Assembly: GCA_019915135.1 (NCBI GenBank)
Contig: JAHLMK010000006.1
Span: 62,001 to 126,000 of the forward strand
DNA from: Strobilurus pachycystidiatus
Taxonomy: Eukaryota > Basidiomycota > Agaricomycetes > Agaricales > Physalacriaceae
Length of the DNA stretch: 64,000 bases
Direction of reading: 5' to 3'
Under the pieces are notes generated by a model that made no database searches, was not told where the DNA came from, and saw only the letters and a list, made by a program, of their open reading frames with translations. Of this stretch, positions 33,797 through 44,137 are shown piece after piece. A program made the translations under genes and the position numbers. Each line of letters opens with the position of its first letter. Within the stretch, counting starts at the first letter, position 1.

Positions 33797-34103
33797 GGAC
33801 AAAATTGTCATACTATGACGGACATTGATTGGTTTTACACTTCCTTGTTTTGACTATGCTTCCTTTTCAACACGCCTTAGGCGTTGCCAAATGGCGTCGC
33901 TGCTCAACTCAGCCGGCGTCTATCCTAGTCTAGATTAGATTAGGTTGTATTAGTAGTATAGCCGCCGAGACGGTCTAGATTCCGTGTTGTACCTGATTTG
34001 AAGGCATTTCTTTGCTATCATACTATTTGCGCCAGTAGGACTGCTTCAAGCCTCGAATTGAATGATGAATGGTAAAAATTCTATTTCTAACCTTGCTCGC
34101 TGA
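33797..34103. other. Intergenic, no feature seen
   Basis: Between the 3' ends of the Tnp2 gene and the finger gene. Searched for inverted terminal repeats matching the 5' side of the transposase; none found by eye. Confidence 0.4.
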
Positions 34104-35295
34104 CTATTTGGTATCTAAGAGCTCCTCAGGCTTTGACTTGATGTCTGGTTCCTCCACGGCCACTGATCCCTCCTGATCACTTTCAAAGGCGGCTGAGATC
34201 CTCCGGCCCATATACACCAGCGCCTGAGGCGGGTACAAATCGGGCGCCTGAGGCGGGGGCAGCGGGTCGGGCTCCTGAGACATAAAATTATAAAGAGGCT
34301 CTGTGATACCCATTGACAAGAACCCTTCTGTGAAAGCGCTCCCCCGAACAACACCACCAATAGCACTAGACGCATTGAGGAAAGGCTCAACGACATACTC
34401 CGCAAGTAAGTTCCGCGACGAGCTCGATTCGCCACTGCCTGAGGGTCGATTGTCCGCTTCGACCTTGGTTCTCTTGGGCGCTTGCGTCTCCGCAGCCTCG
34501 TCCTCGTCGGAGCCTGCGTCCGCATCTTTGACCTCGGCATCATTCTCCCTATCGTCGTTACCGTCGTCGTCCCGTTGGCGCTTCGTGCCCCTCCGATCTG
34601 TTCCAGAGTTATGCTTGCTCTGCGCGCTCACGCCGGACTGGTTAGGCCTACCCGCATCAAATGAGACAACGAAGGACTGAACAAAAGAAAGACATACATT
34701 TTACAGTTGGCCTTGTGCCTCTCCCAGTTGCCCAAAAAGTATGCTAAGCCGGCCAACATGATGTTGCTTCCGCACTGCCTGCACTCTACATGACGAGGAC
34801 CATGACTCTTGGCCTGGGGATCGTTTTCAAGACGTGCTTTCCGCGAGGCTTTGTCGCCAATGAGGTCGGTGTCGGTTCGAGGTCGCTCGGATTGACTGAG
34901 GGCCGTCGTTAAGCTCAACCTGTGGATCAATCAGAAGGTGCCCGAGCGTGATAAACAGGGATTTGGCTCACTTTCGCCCAGCGCTCGACTGTACGATAGT
35001 ATCACCCTTAATACCATGCCTTCGGGGAGACGATGGTTTGCTTTCTTCGCAGCTCTTTTGATGCTCCGTCCATGGCCGTATTGCATAGGTCGTTCGCATG
35101 CCCAAAGCAACTTCTGTCTGACAACGCTTGCAAAAAGCAGAGTGAGGTTGCAGATCCGCACAGTCTTTCTGCCCTTCAAAGTAGGAGATGCGGCCCTCTT
35201 CGGATGACAAGTCGATCTGGAAGATGCGTGTAAGAATAGGTCACCGAGAGGTGATGAAAGAAACACAAAACCTTCTTCGGGGATGGGGGTGGCAT
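34104..35295 (-). CDS. Protein with two C-x2-C...W-x2-H...C fingers (344 aa)
   Basis: Exons 35295-35272, 35216-34972, 34919-34698 and 34647-34104 join in frame (1035 nt). Two copies of one finger-like motif are present: CKRCQTEVALG...WTEHQKSC and CRQCGSNIMLAG...WERHKANC, each C-x2-C, about 18-20 residues, then W-x2-H-x3/4-C. This is a likely CCHC zinc site; the family is one I associate with hypothetical basidiomycete proteins, without known function. The C-terminal half is acidic and disordered with a basic PKRTKVE patch, suggesting a nuclear protein. The first donor (GTTTTG) is weak, so the first eight residues are the least certain. Confidence 0.65.
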
Positions 35296-35439
35296 TTGAA
35301 GTCTGGAGTTGAACGGAAGCTTGGAGATGGACTACGATCGAGGAAAGGCGCGGATGCAAGATGGACGACGCAGTGTGAGGCAGAGTTCGAAGTCCTTTGA
35401 CACCTAATCGGTCCTTTGACACCACGCGAGGTTTAAACT

Positions 35440-35820
35440 CCGGCGGATCAACCGTGCACGATCCGAGTCCGAGAACATCTATGCCGAAGTGAATACATGA
35501 GTGGTCACTGGTAAGAGACGAATGACACCTACGCGGTATAGAATTGAAATGTAACTAGACTTGCCCGGCAAGCCAACGTCTAGATTATCGGCCCGAGGAT
35601 ATCTATGCCGAATTGAATACATGAGTGGTAGGAGACGACTTGCCCGGCAAGCCAACGTCTAGATTATCGGCCCGAGGATATCTATGCCGAAGTGAGTACA
35701 TGACTTTCCCGGCAAGCCAACGTCTAAATTTCCATCGCGCTGTGTTTCTTGTCATGTTACTTGAAGACTTGCCCGGCAAGCCAACGTCTAAATTTCCATC
35801 GCGCTGTGTTTCTTGTCACT
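35440..35820 (+). repeat. Minisatellite-like direct repeats
   Basis: Four or five imperfect copies of a 60-80 bp unit containing TTGCCCGGCAAGCCAACGTC and ATATCTATGCCGAA(G/T)TGA. Noncoding. Lies beside the repeat at 35849. Confidence 0.75.
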
Positions 35821-35848
35821 AGTACACCTTCCTCGCCTCGTTCAAAAT

Positions 35849-35945
35849 TAACGCGCTACTTGGTCACCCGAAGGCTAAGCCCAAAACCCACGACAAGGGG
35901 GCGCGCGGATGCCAGCACCCGATTTTGGGGCCCTCAGAGAGGGTA
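35849..35945 (+). repeat. Repeat at 3' side of chromodomain gene (copy 2)
   Basis: Matches 24032-24125 with few differences and stands in the same place relative to a chromodomain gene. Confidence 0.75.
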
Positions 35946-36057
35946 CATTTGCAAAATATCGATCGATTTATGCTATATTACAAGTAAATGCCAAGATGAA
36001 GCTTTGCGGTTCCAGCAAACCATTATTCGTCTGCCGGGAATCAGTGAGCAGGCAGGA

Positions 36058-36858
36058 TCAAATCTGACAAACTGACCGTCTTGTTCGTCCTGTGTTGAAT
36101 CGACCGAATCCTGATCGTCTGTGGGGTGTTGGAAAGTGCAATGGTGTAGTGAATTGGTGGGGTTCACCATCATCCTCGTGCTCTTCGGATGAGCCGGTCG
36201 AATCCTCTTCTTCGAGCGCTGAGGACGACTGTGATAAATAAAAGAGTTACGCAGGACGGAATTGATCTGACCATTGTGTTCCCGATGCTCGTCGCGCTCC
36301 TGCTGTTGCTGCTGCCGTCGCTCCTGTCGCTCCTGCTGTCGCTGCTGCCGTCGCTCCTGTCGCCTCCGTTCGTTCAGATTTGAAATATACTCCCGAGCGG
36401 CACGAATCTCTTCGTCATCAAGTTGTTTTTGATTTCCTACGACACAACGCCACATTAGGTGAACAGTGGCACAACAGAGCATATGATAGCTTACTGATAT
36501 GCTCCGCCGAGGCTTGAATACGCCGACGAGGCCAAAGTTCTTCCTCCCGGCGACCGGTATCCTGTTCCACGCGGGCCCACCACGCGTCCAGTAGCGCGTC
36601 AAGTCCTGACTTTTCGAATGTCGACAACGGTTCCCACCGACTTGATATAGTCAGCAGAGTATGGTTTTGGATTAAAATAGTGATCACTGACGGCTTTGCA
36701 TGTCGTGAAAATATACTGGATTGGATTACAAGGTATTCGGATCGGTGGCGGCCGCGGTGCCATCGAGCTGCTATAATGCATCCTAGAAACGTATTACTGG
36801 GAGGAACATGAGGCAGAACAGATTACGCACTTGGCTTGAGAGTCCGTTGTCCGGGCAT
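36058..36858 (-). CDS. Divergent chromodomain paralogue, five exons (196 aa)
   Basis: Exons 36858-36831, 36782-36692, 36640-36495, 36436-36272 and 36218-36058 join in frame (591 nt). Exon 1 is 28 nt, as in the paralogue at 24254; exons 2 and 3 are each one codon longer, with the same phases. The domain aligns throughout (RWEPLSTF against TWEPKGSF, LLDAWWARV against LLEEWWQRV). However, the core VKWFGY has become VIQSSIF, so the methyl-lysine cage is probably gone. The tail is a Gln/Arg/Glu coiled coil made of a short tandem repeat (QQERQERR), then an acidic stretch. It may have a further 3' exon. Divergent from the exon-array gene across the palindrome at 37.1 kb. Confidence 0.6.
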
Positions 36859-37074
36859 TTTGTATGGCGAATGTCTAAATGTCTTGTGGTGAGCGAGTTG
36901 AAACCGGCTCGCCCTGCTAATTCGGCTAGCCACGACCGCAGGTACCTCGGACACAGCATTTCTGTTTCAGCAAGATGCAAGGCAATGGTATTCACACTTT
37001 TCGCTACTTTACTTGCCGAGGCAGGCGACTTACCGATGACTGCTCCTTGCTACTTGTCTTCGTGGTAGGAAGGC

Positions 37075-37240
37075 AAGTGGGAAAAAGTCACGTGTATGGG
37101 CATCACGCAGCCAAGTCGGCAGCGAAACGTTAAATCCGAATTCTCGGATTTAACGTCCTCGGCAGGATGTGATTACGCTGCCGGTAAACACGTGAGCTTT
37201 TCCGCCTTGTCCTCTCTCCATCACCGTCGGTGCGAGGGAC
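37075..37240. promoter_or_regulatory. Nested palindrome between divergent genes (copy 2)
   Basis: The 30-bp core at 37127-37156 is identical to that at 25115-25144, with the same GGCAGCG/CGCTGCC flanks and CACGTG sites outside. It lies between a chromodomain gene (minus) and the exon-array gene (plus), as copy 1 does. Confidence 0.65.
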
Positions 37241-37353
37241 ACGTCAAGAATATAGGGCATTCTGTTGATAGCAGTGAATTAATTTAGTCAATCGTAGAGT
37301 AAGATTCTGCTACCGCCACTGGCGAAAGACTGAGAGAAATATAGGGACAGTCC

Positions 37354-39550
37354 ATGCCAGTTCAATTAGAGCCAGGAATCAGGACGATATACCTATTCCG
37401 CGACTCGGGCCAAGGGAATCATCCAAGTACCGCAATGCATCCCACATGAAGGTCCGAAACCGGGCTCTCCTACAGGAGCAGCACAGTGGCGTGGCGTTGT
37501 CAAGGTACGAAATTTGTTACAACTGTCCGAATTTTTGAACGGACGAAGAGACAGATCTGCTAGGGGATTTGTAAATGCGGAAGGCGTCGTACATGAACGT
37601 CCGAAACGAATTGTTCTTCCAGGAGCAGCGAGTCAGTCTGGCGGTTCTCGAAGAAGTATGTAAGTCATGATAAATACCCGAATCTCGAACTTATAGAACC
37701 GACAGCGATACAGCTCTTCTGGGGGGCTTCTTACATGCGCAAGGCATCGTACATGAACCTTCGAAACGGATTCTACCTCCAGGAGCAGCGAGTCAGTCTG
37801 GCGGTTCTCGAAGAAGTATGTAAGTTATGATAAATACCGAATCTCGAACTCATAGAACCGACAGCGATACAGCTCTTCTGGGGGGCTTCTTACATGCGCA
37901 AGGCATCGTACATGAACCTTCAAAACGGATTCTACCTCCAGGAGCAGCGAGTCAGTCTGGCGGTTCTCGAAGAAGTATGTAAGTTATGATTAGGGTTTTA
38001 AAGTCCAGTCCATGTGGACCGGTAAGACCGGTGAACTGGACCGGACTGGACCGGTCACATGACCAGTCCAACATGGACCGGTCCTACCAGTCCTACCAGT
38101 CCCGGTCCTAGGTCCAGAGCTCAACCCAGATTTATTAGGACTGGTAAAGACTGGTCTAGGACCGGTTTGGACCGGTCTATTCAGGGTTCAGTTAGGACCA
38201 GTCAAATATCCCTCAAAAGGGTTGTTATATATGAGTTCATGGTAAACTTACCTTGACTTAACCGGTCTAATGGTAAACTTACTCTCATTGAGGCGTTCCT
38301 ATGGTAAACTTTCCATGACTTATATACTCATATGGTACATTTAGCTGCACATACTCTCTTATATTTGGAAATGTCATCTTGTTGTGGCTAAAACATATTA
38401 TACAAGCTTCACTAATCATTCATTTCACTGTCATTGACTATATGATCTATCTGGTAAACTTATATGATGGTAAACTTACTCGAAAATGTGCAGAAATATA
38501 AATTTAGGCTCGTGATCCTTTGGACCGGTCCTGGACCGGTTTAGGACCGCAGACCGGACTGATTAGGACCGGTTTTTGCGGTCCTAACCAGTCCAGTCCT
38601 AGGTCCAGCCAGATTTGGAAATTTTCTGGACCGGTCCAGTCCCCAGTCCATGACCTCAGAGGTCAAAAGACCGGACCGGACCGGACTTTTAAACCCTAGT
38701 TATGATAATTACCGAATCTCGAACTTATAGAACCGACAGCGATACAGCTCTTCTGGGGGGCTTCTTACATGCGCAAGGCATCGTACATGAACCTTCAAAA
38801 CGGATTCTACCTCCAGGAGCAGCGAGTCAGTCTGGCGGTTCTCGAAGAAGTATGTAAGTTATGATAATTACCGAATCTCGAACTTATAGAACCGACAGCG
38901 ATACAGCTCTTCTGGGGGGCTTCTTACATGCGCAAGGCATCGTACATGAACCTTCAAAACGGATTCTACCTCCAGGAGCAGCGAGTCAGTCTGGCGGTTC
39001 TCGAAGAAGTATGTAAGTTATGATAATTACCGAATCTCGAACTTATAGAACCGACAGCGATACAGCTCTTCTGGGGGGCTTCTTACATGCGCAAGGCATT
39101 GTACATGAACCTTCAAAACGGACTCTACCTCCAGGAGCAGCGAGTCAGTCTGGCGGTTCTCGAAGAAGTATGTAAGTTATGATAATTACCGAATCTCGAA
39201 CTTATAGAACCGACAGCGATACAGCTCTTCTGGGGGGCTTCTTACATGCGCAAGGCATCGTACATGAACCTTCAAAACGGATTCTACCTCCAGGAGCAGC
39301 GAGTCAGTCTGGCGGTTCTCGAAGAAGTATGTAAGTTATGATAATTACCGAATCTCGAACTTATAGAACCGACAGCGATACAGCTCTTCTGGGGGGCTTC
39401 TTACATGCGCAAGGCATCGTGCATGAACCTTTAACTTCAAAACGGCTTCTACCTCCAGGAGCAGCGAGACATCCTATTGTCGTGTATGTAATCAAGATTA
39501 CGGGAATTGGTACGGGGGCTAATACATATCCTTTACATGAAGATGGATGA
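37354..39550 (+). CDS. Exon-array gene, nine units with 'HE..K....PGAA' motif
   Basis: From the third unit on, a 159-bp unit repeats almost exactly. It is a 123-nt exon (41 codons, phase-neutral) plus a 36-nt intron (GTAAGT...TTATAG). Splicing unit to unit keeps one open frame encoding TDSDTALLGGFLHAQGIVHE, then PSKRILPPGAASQSGGSRRS. Units 1 and 2 (near 37370-37660) are diverged but keep the HE..K...GAA core. The last unit runs on to a stop at 39550. An insertion (37991-38698) sits inside one intron. The start at 37354 shares its leader with 25351 and 43674, but the first exon does not reach the PGAA frame without an unresolved splice. No known family; the product would be a repeat protein. 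The array may be partly decayed. Confidence 0.5.
37991..38698. mobile_element. Non-autonomous hAT-type element (MITE), 708 bp
   Basis: The ends are TAGGGTTT and AAACCCTA, with an inverted match running on through AAAGTCC. Flanks carry the 8-bp duplication GTTATGAT (37983-37990 and 38699-38706), the length typical of hAT transposition. The subterminal parts are packed with GGACCGGT-type repeats and the centre is A/T-rich with repeats of ATGGTAAACTTAC. No transposase. The empty site is visible in the neighbouring units of the array. Confidence 0.85.
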
Positions 39551-39574
39551 CAACCTAAATCACAACGTTTGTGC

Positions 39575-41204
39575 TCAATCATCCTCCACCTCCAACTGCC
39601 CCATCTCGATGAGTCGGGCTATCTGTGCCTGAGTCGGGAGATCATACAATTCCAGTGTTTCCTCCGCGTATTTCGTCTCGAATTCCTCTTTGGTCGTCTC
39701 TGCTATAACCTTCAGGAGAGCTTCCACGTCGGGCATGGCCTCTCCGGTCACTGGGTTATCGAAAGTGATGTCGGGATGAGTCGGAGGGGGAAGACAGACA
39801 CCAAACTCCTTGTACGTCGCCCGCTCCTTGACTGTGAAGGTGTTAAAGACTTTGGGTTCGAAGTAGTCGATGGGGACGTTGTATGGCACGCTGTTAAAGA
39901 CAGACGGCGGGGGATCCGCGAGGACTATGCGCTTAGGAGGCTCAGTGTACACACTATACAATGGAGATTAGGGAAAGAAGACTGGAAGAAGTCTGTCGCC
40001 ACGAACCGTGCACGCCTTTGCCGCCGAAGCTGACCGGCGACCATATCATCCACCGAACGGAATGCCATCGTCAGGAGTGGATTTCGCCCCTCCTTCTTCT
40101 TCACGATCCAGCTCTTTCTATCCTCGTCCCACTCATCTTCAGAGTGAACATCCTCACACTCTATCAGCTCGGCCATGTGCATTGGCCAGACGTTGTCGTG
40201 TGCGAACCGGTAGCGCTGGTCACGGAGCTGATAAACAGTCAAACAGAATGACGGGAGGTGTGGGACTTGACTTACCTGACGTCGGCGTCGATAGAGCACA
40301 ACAGTGTCAACGTGCATCGCATAGACGCCCGGTCGGTTGATGTCCAATGCAACTCTGGCGCGGATGGTCTGGAAAACGTAATCCCGATAGCGCTGAACGA
40401 TTGCGGGGTAGGAGAATTTGGCGCTATATGTCTTCACCTCCGCCCCAAATGCCTGCATACGAACCAGGGATTGAAAGGTTCTGATTGCGTATTGCTCGTG
40501 GGCGAGATTATAGTCTGACTCCGGGTTGTTAGATAGGATGTCGGGGGCGAACCTCGGCAGTCCAATCCGTCCAAGACCATAGAAGATTCCGGCGAGTTCT
40601 GCATCTGGGATTCGGCCGATGAATTTGATGGTACGCGAGTTCGTGAACGCCACCTGCGCCTTGATGTTCTCGGCTTCAGACAAGAGTTTCTTGTTCGCTT
40701 GCGTATTCTCCTCAACAAGGGGTATCACGTCGTCATCAGGCCCGAAATCCCGGGGCTCGCCCGCCCATTCTTTCATGACGGTGGGGGAGGGAGGAACTGG
40801 GAGTGCCTTCTTGTCGATCATGAAAAGAAGGAGTCGAATGACGCCGTAGAGGCAATTCTGGTGGAAACGTGAGTTTTGGTTGCGATGATGAGAGGATCAA
40901 CGCTGCCACGCACCCAAAAGTGCACAAACTCAGCCTTGCGGCGCCGATCAACCTCTTCGGCTGTGGGGACAGTCGCAGCGGCGCGTTTGCGGACAGGATC
41001 CTTACCACGCGCCGCGCCCACCTCTCGGACAGACTTGAGTTTCTTGGCTGGTGATCCAGCAGAGCCGCCCGGGCGCTTGAAGCGCTGGGGCTTATTTGCG
41101 TCCTGCATCTGTACGTCAGCGGCAGGAGCGGGTTGGGCAGCGGGACCATGTTGAGGAGCGGGAGCAGCTTGAGGAGCGGGAGCAGCTTGAGGTTCGGGAG
41201 CCAT
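39575..41204 (-). CDS. Unknown family, paralogue of 26015-30225 (490 aa)
   Basis: Exons 41204-40914, 40857-40276, 40227-40007 and 39953-39575 join in frame (1473 nt). The N-terminus is Pro/Ala/Gln-rich with a basic patch (KRPGGSAGSPAKKLKS). The folded part starts NCLYGVIRLLLF and runs through FGAEVKTYSAKFSYPAIVQR, EDVHSEDEWDEDRKSW and VPIDYFEPKVF to the end. The three intron positions match the paralogue: before the first helix, before LRDQRYRF, and in phase 2 before the last domain. No known domain recognised; catalytic residues cannot be named. It is convergent with the exon-array gene 25 bp away. It looks intact. Confidence 0.75.
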
Positions 41205-41247
41205 GATTCGTAGATGGGGTAGAGAGAATGAAAGGATGAAACACGCG

Positions 41248-41255
41248 TTATATAA
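41248..41255 (-). promoter_or_regulatory. TATA box
   Basis: TTATATAA, 44 bp upstream of the ATG at 41204 on the minus strand. Sequence and spacing only. Confidence 0.5.
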
Positions 41256-41664
41256 CCACGCGATGGAACACGCGTTCCATAGCCACCATGTGCCTCGGAG
41301 GTATTCGTCATGGCGTCTGGGCGAGACCAGTGCCACTCGACTGACATGGCCTCCACCACCACCATCGTTGTCACCCTCGCATTCCTTGCCACCACCTTCA
41401 TGTTCTCGCTCGATTTTATCACCATCTTTGCCATTGCGTTGCTGGCCGCTGCTTTCATATGCTTCTGCAGACGTTTGTATTCTCATTTCCATAATGGCAT
41501 GTAGATGATTGACATACTGCCTTCCAGCACGGTCTCGAGTCAAAGGACGCTCAGCGCCCAAGAGATTGCAGTCTCAAGGCGAGGGGCGGTTGAACTATAC
41601 GTCAAAGGAACTCATAGCGGCAGCCTCCAAACACACTTTGGCCAACGGTTCGTCTCGTTCTTTG

Positions 41665-42142
41665 ATACAACATTGTTGCACTCAAAGAATCACAAACCAT
41701 AGGGCCAACTCTGAAAGACTTGGAAAGCTTGGGACTGCCAAGCACGGGACAGCAGGCGCTGAAGAGTGAGTTTGTGTCATCTACCGCTTGCCTGACGCCA
41801 CAACGGATGATTGCTCGGGTAGATCGTGGGACGTCTTCTGTTCGGGCTTTCGACAGCGAAGCAGGATCTTCAAAACCCAAAGGGGCGCACACCGTCCCAC
41901 CTGTAGTCTCAACGAGCCGCGCAAGCTTTCCTTACCCGACCTTCAACGACAACGCGGCTGCTGAGAGGGTTTTTTGGGTGGTTTTGGTTGGCGAGAAGCC
42001 GGGTTGCTTTCGGGGACGCCAAGCTGCACTGAGAGCAAACCCCGACATGGGTGGCAAAGCTCCTCTTCCTACATGGACGGAAGGGGAGGCAAACAAGATC
42101 TTGTCGCTCGCTGTCGAGAAAGATATGGTCGTCCACCTATAG
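41665..42142 (+). CDS. Possible RNase H1-like hybrid-binding (viroplasmin-type) domain, partial
   Basis: A frame open from about 41665 to 42142 encodes a low-complexity N-terminal part (ALKESQTIGPTLKDLESLG), then VFWVVLVGEKPGCFRGRQAAL. That resembles the small domain at the N-terminus of RNase H1 (W/Y-V-V-x2-G-x2-PG-x-F), which binds RNA/DNA hybrids. The expected second half (Phe...EA helix) is only loosely matched. No ATG begins the frame, so upstream exons are missing or lost; the 41505-41660 sequence did not join cleanly. Confidence 0.35.
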
Positions 42143-42344
42143 TGTAAATAATGTCACGTCGATATTCCTCCTGATCTATACATGTCGTGTTAGCCGAAAG
42201 ATACACTGTTCAAGCCTGCAAGATTCAGCTGACAATAGGGTACAAAAACTCATGATCATAATCAGAAATCAGCAGATCTGGACATCGGAGGCTGACTATG
42301 ATAACATGAACTACACATTGCGGCGGTATGAGGGCAGTACAAAA

Positions 42345-43039
42345 CTAATTATGATAGTACAGGCGCAGGGTCTTCTGCTCAAACATATCTTCAAAATCCT
42401 CCTGTTCCATACGCGCATTGTTGAGGAGATCGGGCAAACCCCCGTCGACAACTTGAGAATGTGTCATGGGAGGGAGACAGGCACCATGGTTCCTGTAGCT
42501 CTCTCGCTCTTGAGCCGTAAGAGCCGCATGGAAGTACTCGACATCAAAGTAATCGACCGGTACAGCCCTCGGAATGGCGGGGAGGGTGGACGGCTGGGGA
42601 ACCACGGGGTATTTCCGGACCCCCGGGGGTGTGACCGCTCTAACCAGACGATGAGAAGCTGGAAGGTAGGGCCAATTTGAAACTTACCCATAGCGCAGGG
42701 CAAACATTTTAGCCTGCTCGGAGACCTCGCGAAGTAGAGCACCCAGAGCTGGGTTCCTTCCTTCTTTACCGTGTACAATCAAGGTGCGCACACCGGATCC
42801 GTCGTCGTCTTCCTCGTCGTCCGAGTGAACTTCTTCGACGGCGATGAGACGAGTCAACCTGTCTGGCCACTGCTGTCGCAGTGCTAGGTCGAGCCGAACC
42901 TGACAGAGCTGAAGAAGAACGATCATGAGGATCACTATATCGAGCTGAAGGAAGAACGGACCGCGGCACGACGCTCGACGGCAGTCGTCAGAGTGGGGTC
43001 GCACTCTGGCGGGACAGGAGGAGGTGTATCGATATTCAT
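42345..43039 (-). CDS. Shortened paralogue of the 26015/39575 family (197 aa)
   Basis: Exons 43039-42962, 42908-42688 and 42639-42345 join in frame (594 nt). Exon 2 is 221 nt, exactly the length of the matching exon at 40227-40007, with the same phases. It carries EEVHSDDEEDDDG and KEGRNPALGALL; exon 3 carries VPVDYFDVEYF and ends CLPPMTHSQ... and YYHN. The whole N-terminal folded half of the family is missing, replaced by 26 residues (MNIDTPPPVPPE...). It is therefore either a truncated working form or a decaying copy with an open frame. The first donor (GTCCGT) is not ideal. Confidence 0.6.
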
Positions 43040-43379
43040 GTATGGCGATAAGCAGTTGCGAAAGACGAAAGATTGACCAGATCAATGAGGGAGAGGGAAG
43101 ATTTTTGGCTAATTGATATAGTGGCGAACAGTTCTCTATAAGGAAGCTTGGGCCCAAACCGATGAGGTGTCATGTGGAAATGCAGGAACTGATTCTGGAA
43201 AGATGATCAATCATGCATCCGGGGAGATTGAAGGGATGATGTCCTTTGATGAGTCTGTAGACGGAGATTTAGACCCAAGCTCTGGATAGAATGGCGAGCT
43301 AGAGAGGTACGGTCTCGAGGAAACGACTGATAGCGAATTTAATTGGCTGGGAATGGATTGATATCAGAACTTACTTGTA

Positions 43380-43674
43380 TCCTTGAGAACCGTCAAGCCA
43401 CCTCGCTGCTCCTGGAGAGAAAGTTCGTTTCGAACGTCGACGTGTGATGCACTGGTATATACTCAGTATCCCGTGACTGCTTTTTGGCTGTCGTTGATAA
43501 GTTATAGATTCAGAGCTTACTTACATCCTCGAGAGCCGCCACGCGACTATGCTGCTCCTGTAGAGAGATCCGGTTTCGGACCTTCATGTCTGATGCATTG
43601 CGATACTTGGATAGTTTCCTTGGCCCCAGTTTCGCGGAATAAGTACATCGTCCTGACTCTAATTCATCCGGCAT
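43380..43674 (-). pseudogene. Relic of the 'HE..K..PGAA' exon gene (copy 3)
   Basis: On the minus strand the leader TATAGGGACAGTCC and ATGCC at 43674 match 37354, and the next 120 bp are about 85-90% identical. Two PGAA-type segments follow (near 43560 and 43410), each followed by a donor-like GTAAGT. The first PGAA frame runs into TAG straight after GAA, so the copy is probably dead. Confidence 0.45.
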
Positions 43675-43794
43675 GGACTGTCCCTATATTTCTCTCAGTC
43701 TTTCGCTGGTGGTGGAGCAAAATCTCACTTTACGATGAACCCAATTCATTCATTGCTACCAGCTTGATGCCCTGTGATCTTGACACGTCCCTCG

Positions 43795-43960
43795 CAACGA
43801 CAGTGGCGGAGCGAGGACAAGGCGAAAAAGCTCACGTGTTTCCCGGCAGCGCAAACAAATCCTGCCGAGGACGTTAAATCCGAATCTTCGGATTTAACGT
43901 TTCGCTGCCGACTTGCTTAGGTGCTCGGTACACACGTGACCTTTTCCCGCTTGCTTCCTG
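43795..43960. promoter_or_regulatory. Nested palindrome between divergent genes (copy 3, inverted)
   Basis: The core ACGTTAAATCCGA-ATCT-TCGGATTTAACGT lies at 43872-43901, the whole element being in the opposite orientation to copies 1 and 2. CACGTG sites flank it. Here it separates the PGAA relic (minus) from the KOW gene (plus), so it takes part in a different gene pair. Confidence 0.65.
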
Positions 43961-44137
43961 CCGCCAAGTCATTAAGCAGCAGCGGCGGGAACAGGCAGGT
44001 AAGTGCCCTCCCGCTCATTGTAGAGTAGAATAGATGTAAATATAACGAACCAATTACCGAATCAGTGAAAGCCTGAGCGCCAAATGGCAGCGTAAAAATG
44101 CAGGGAGAGTCCAGGTCGCTGATACAAATTCTTCTAG

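Noticed and set aside
37354..39550. CRISPR-like array
   Set aside because: The repeats are head to tail with no unique spacers, and each unit has splice sites.
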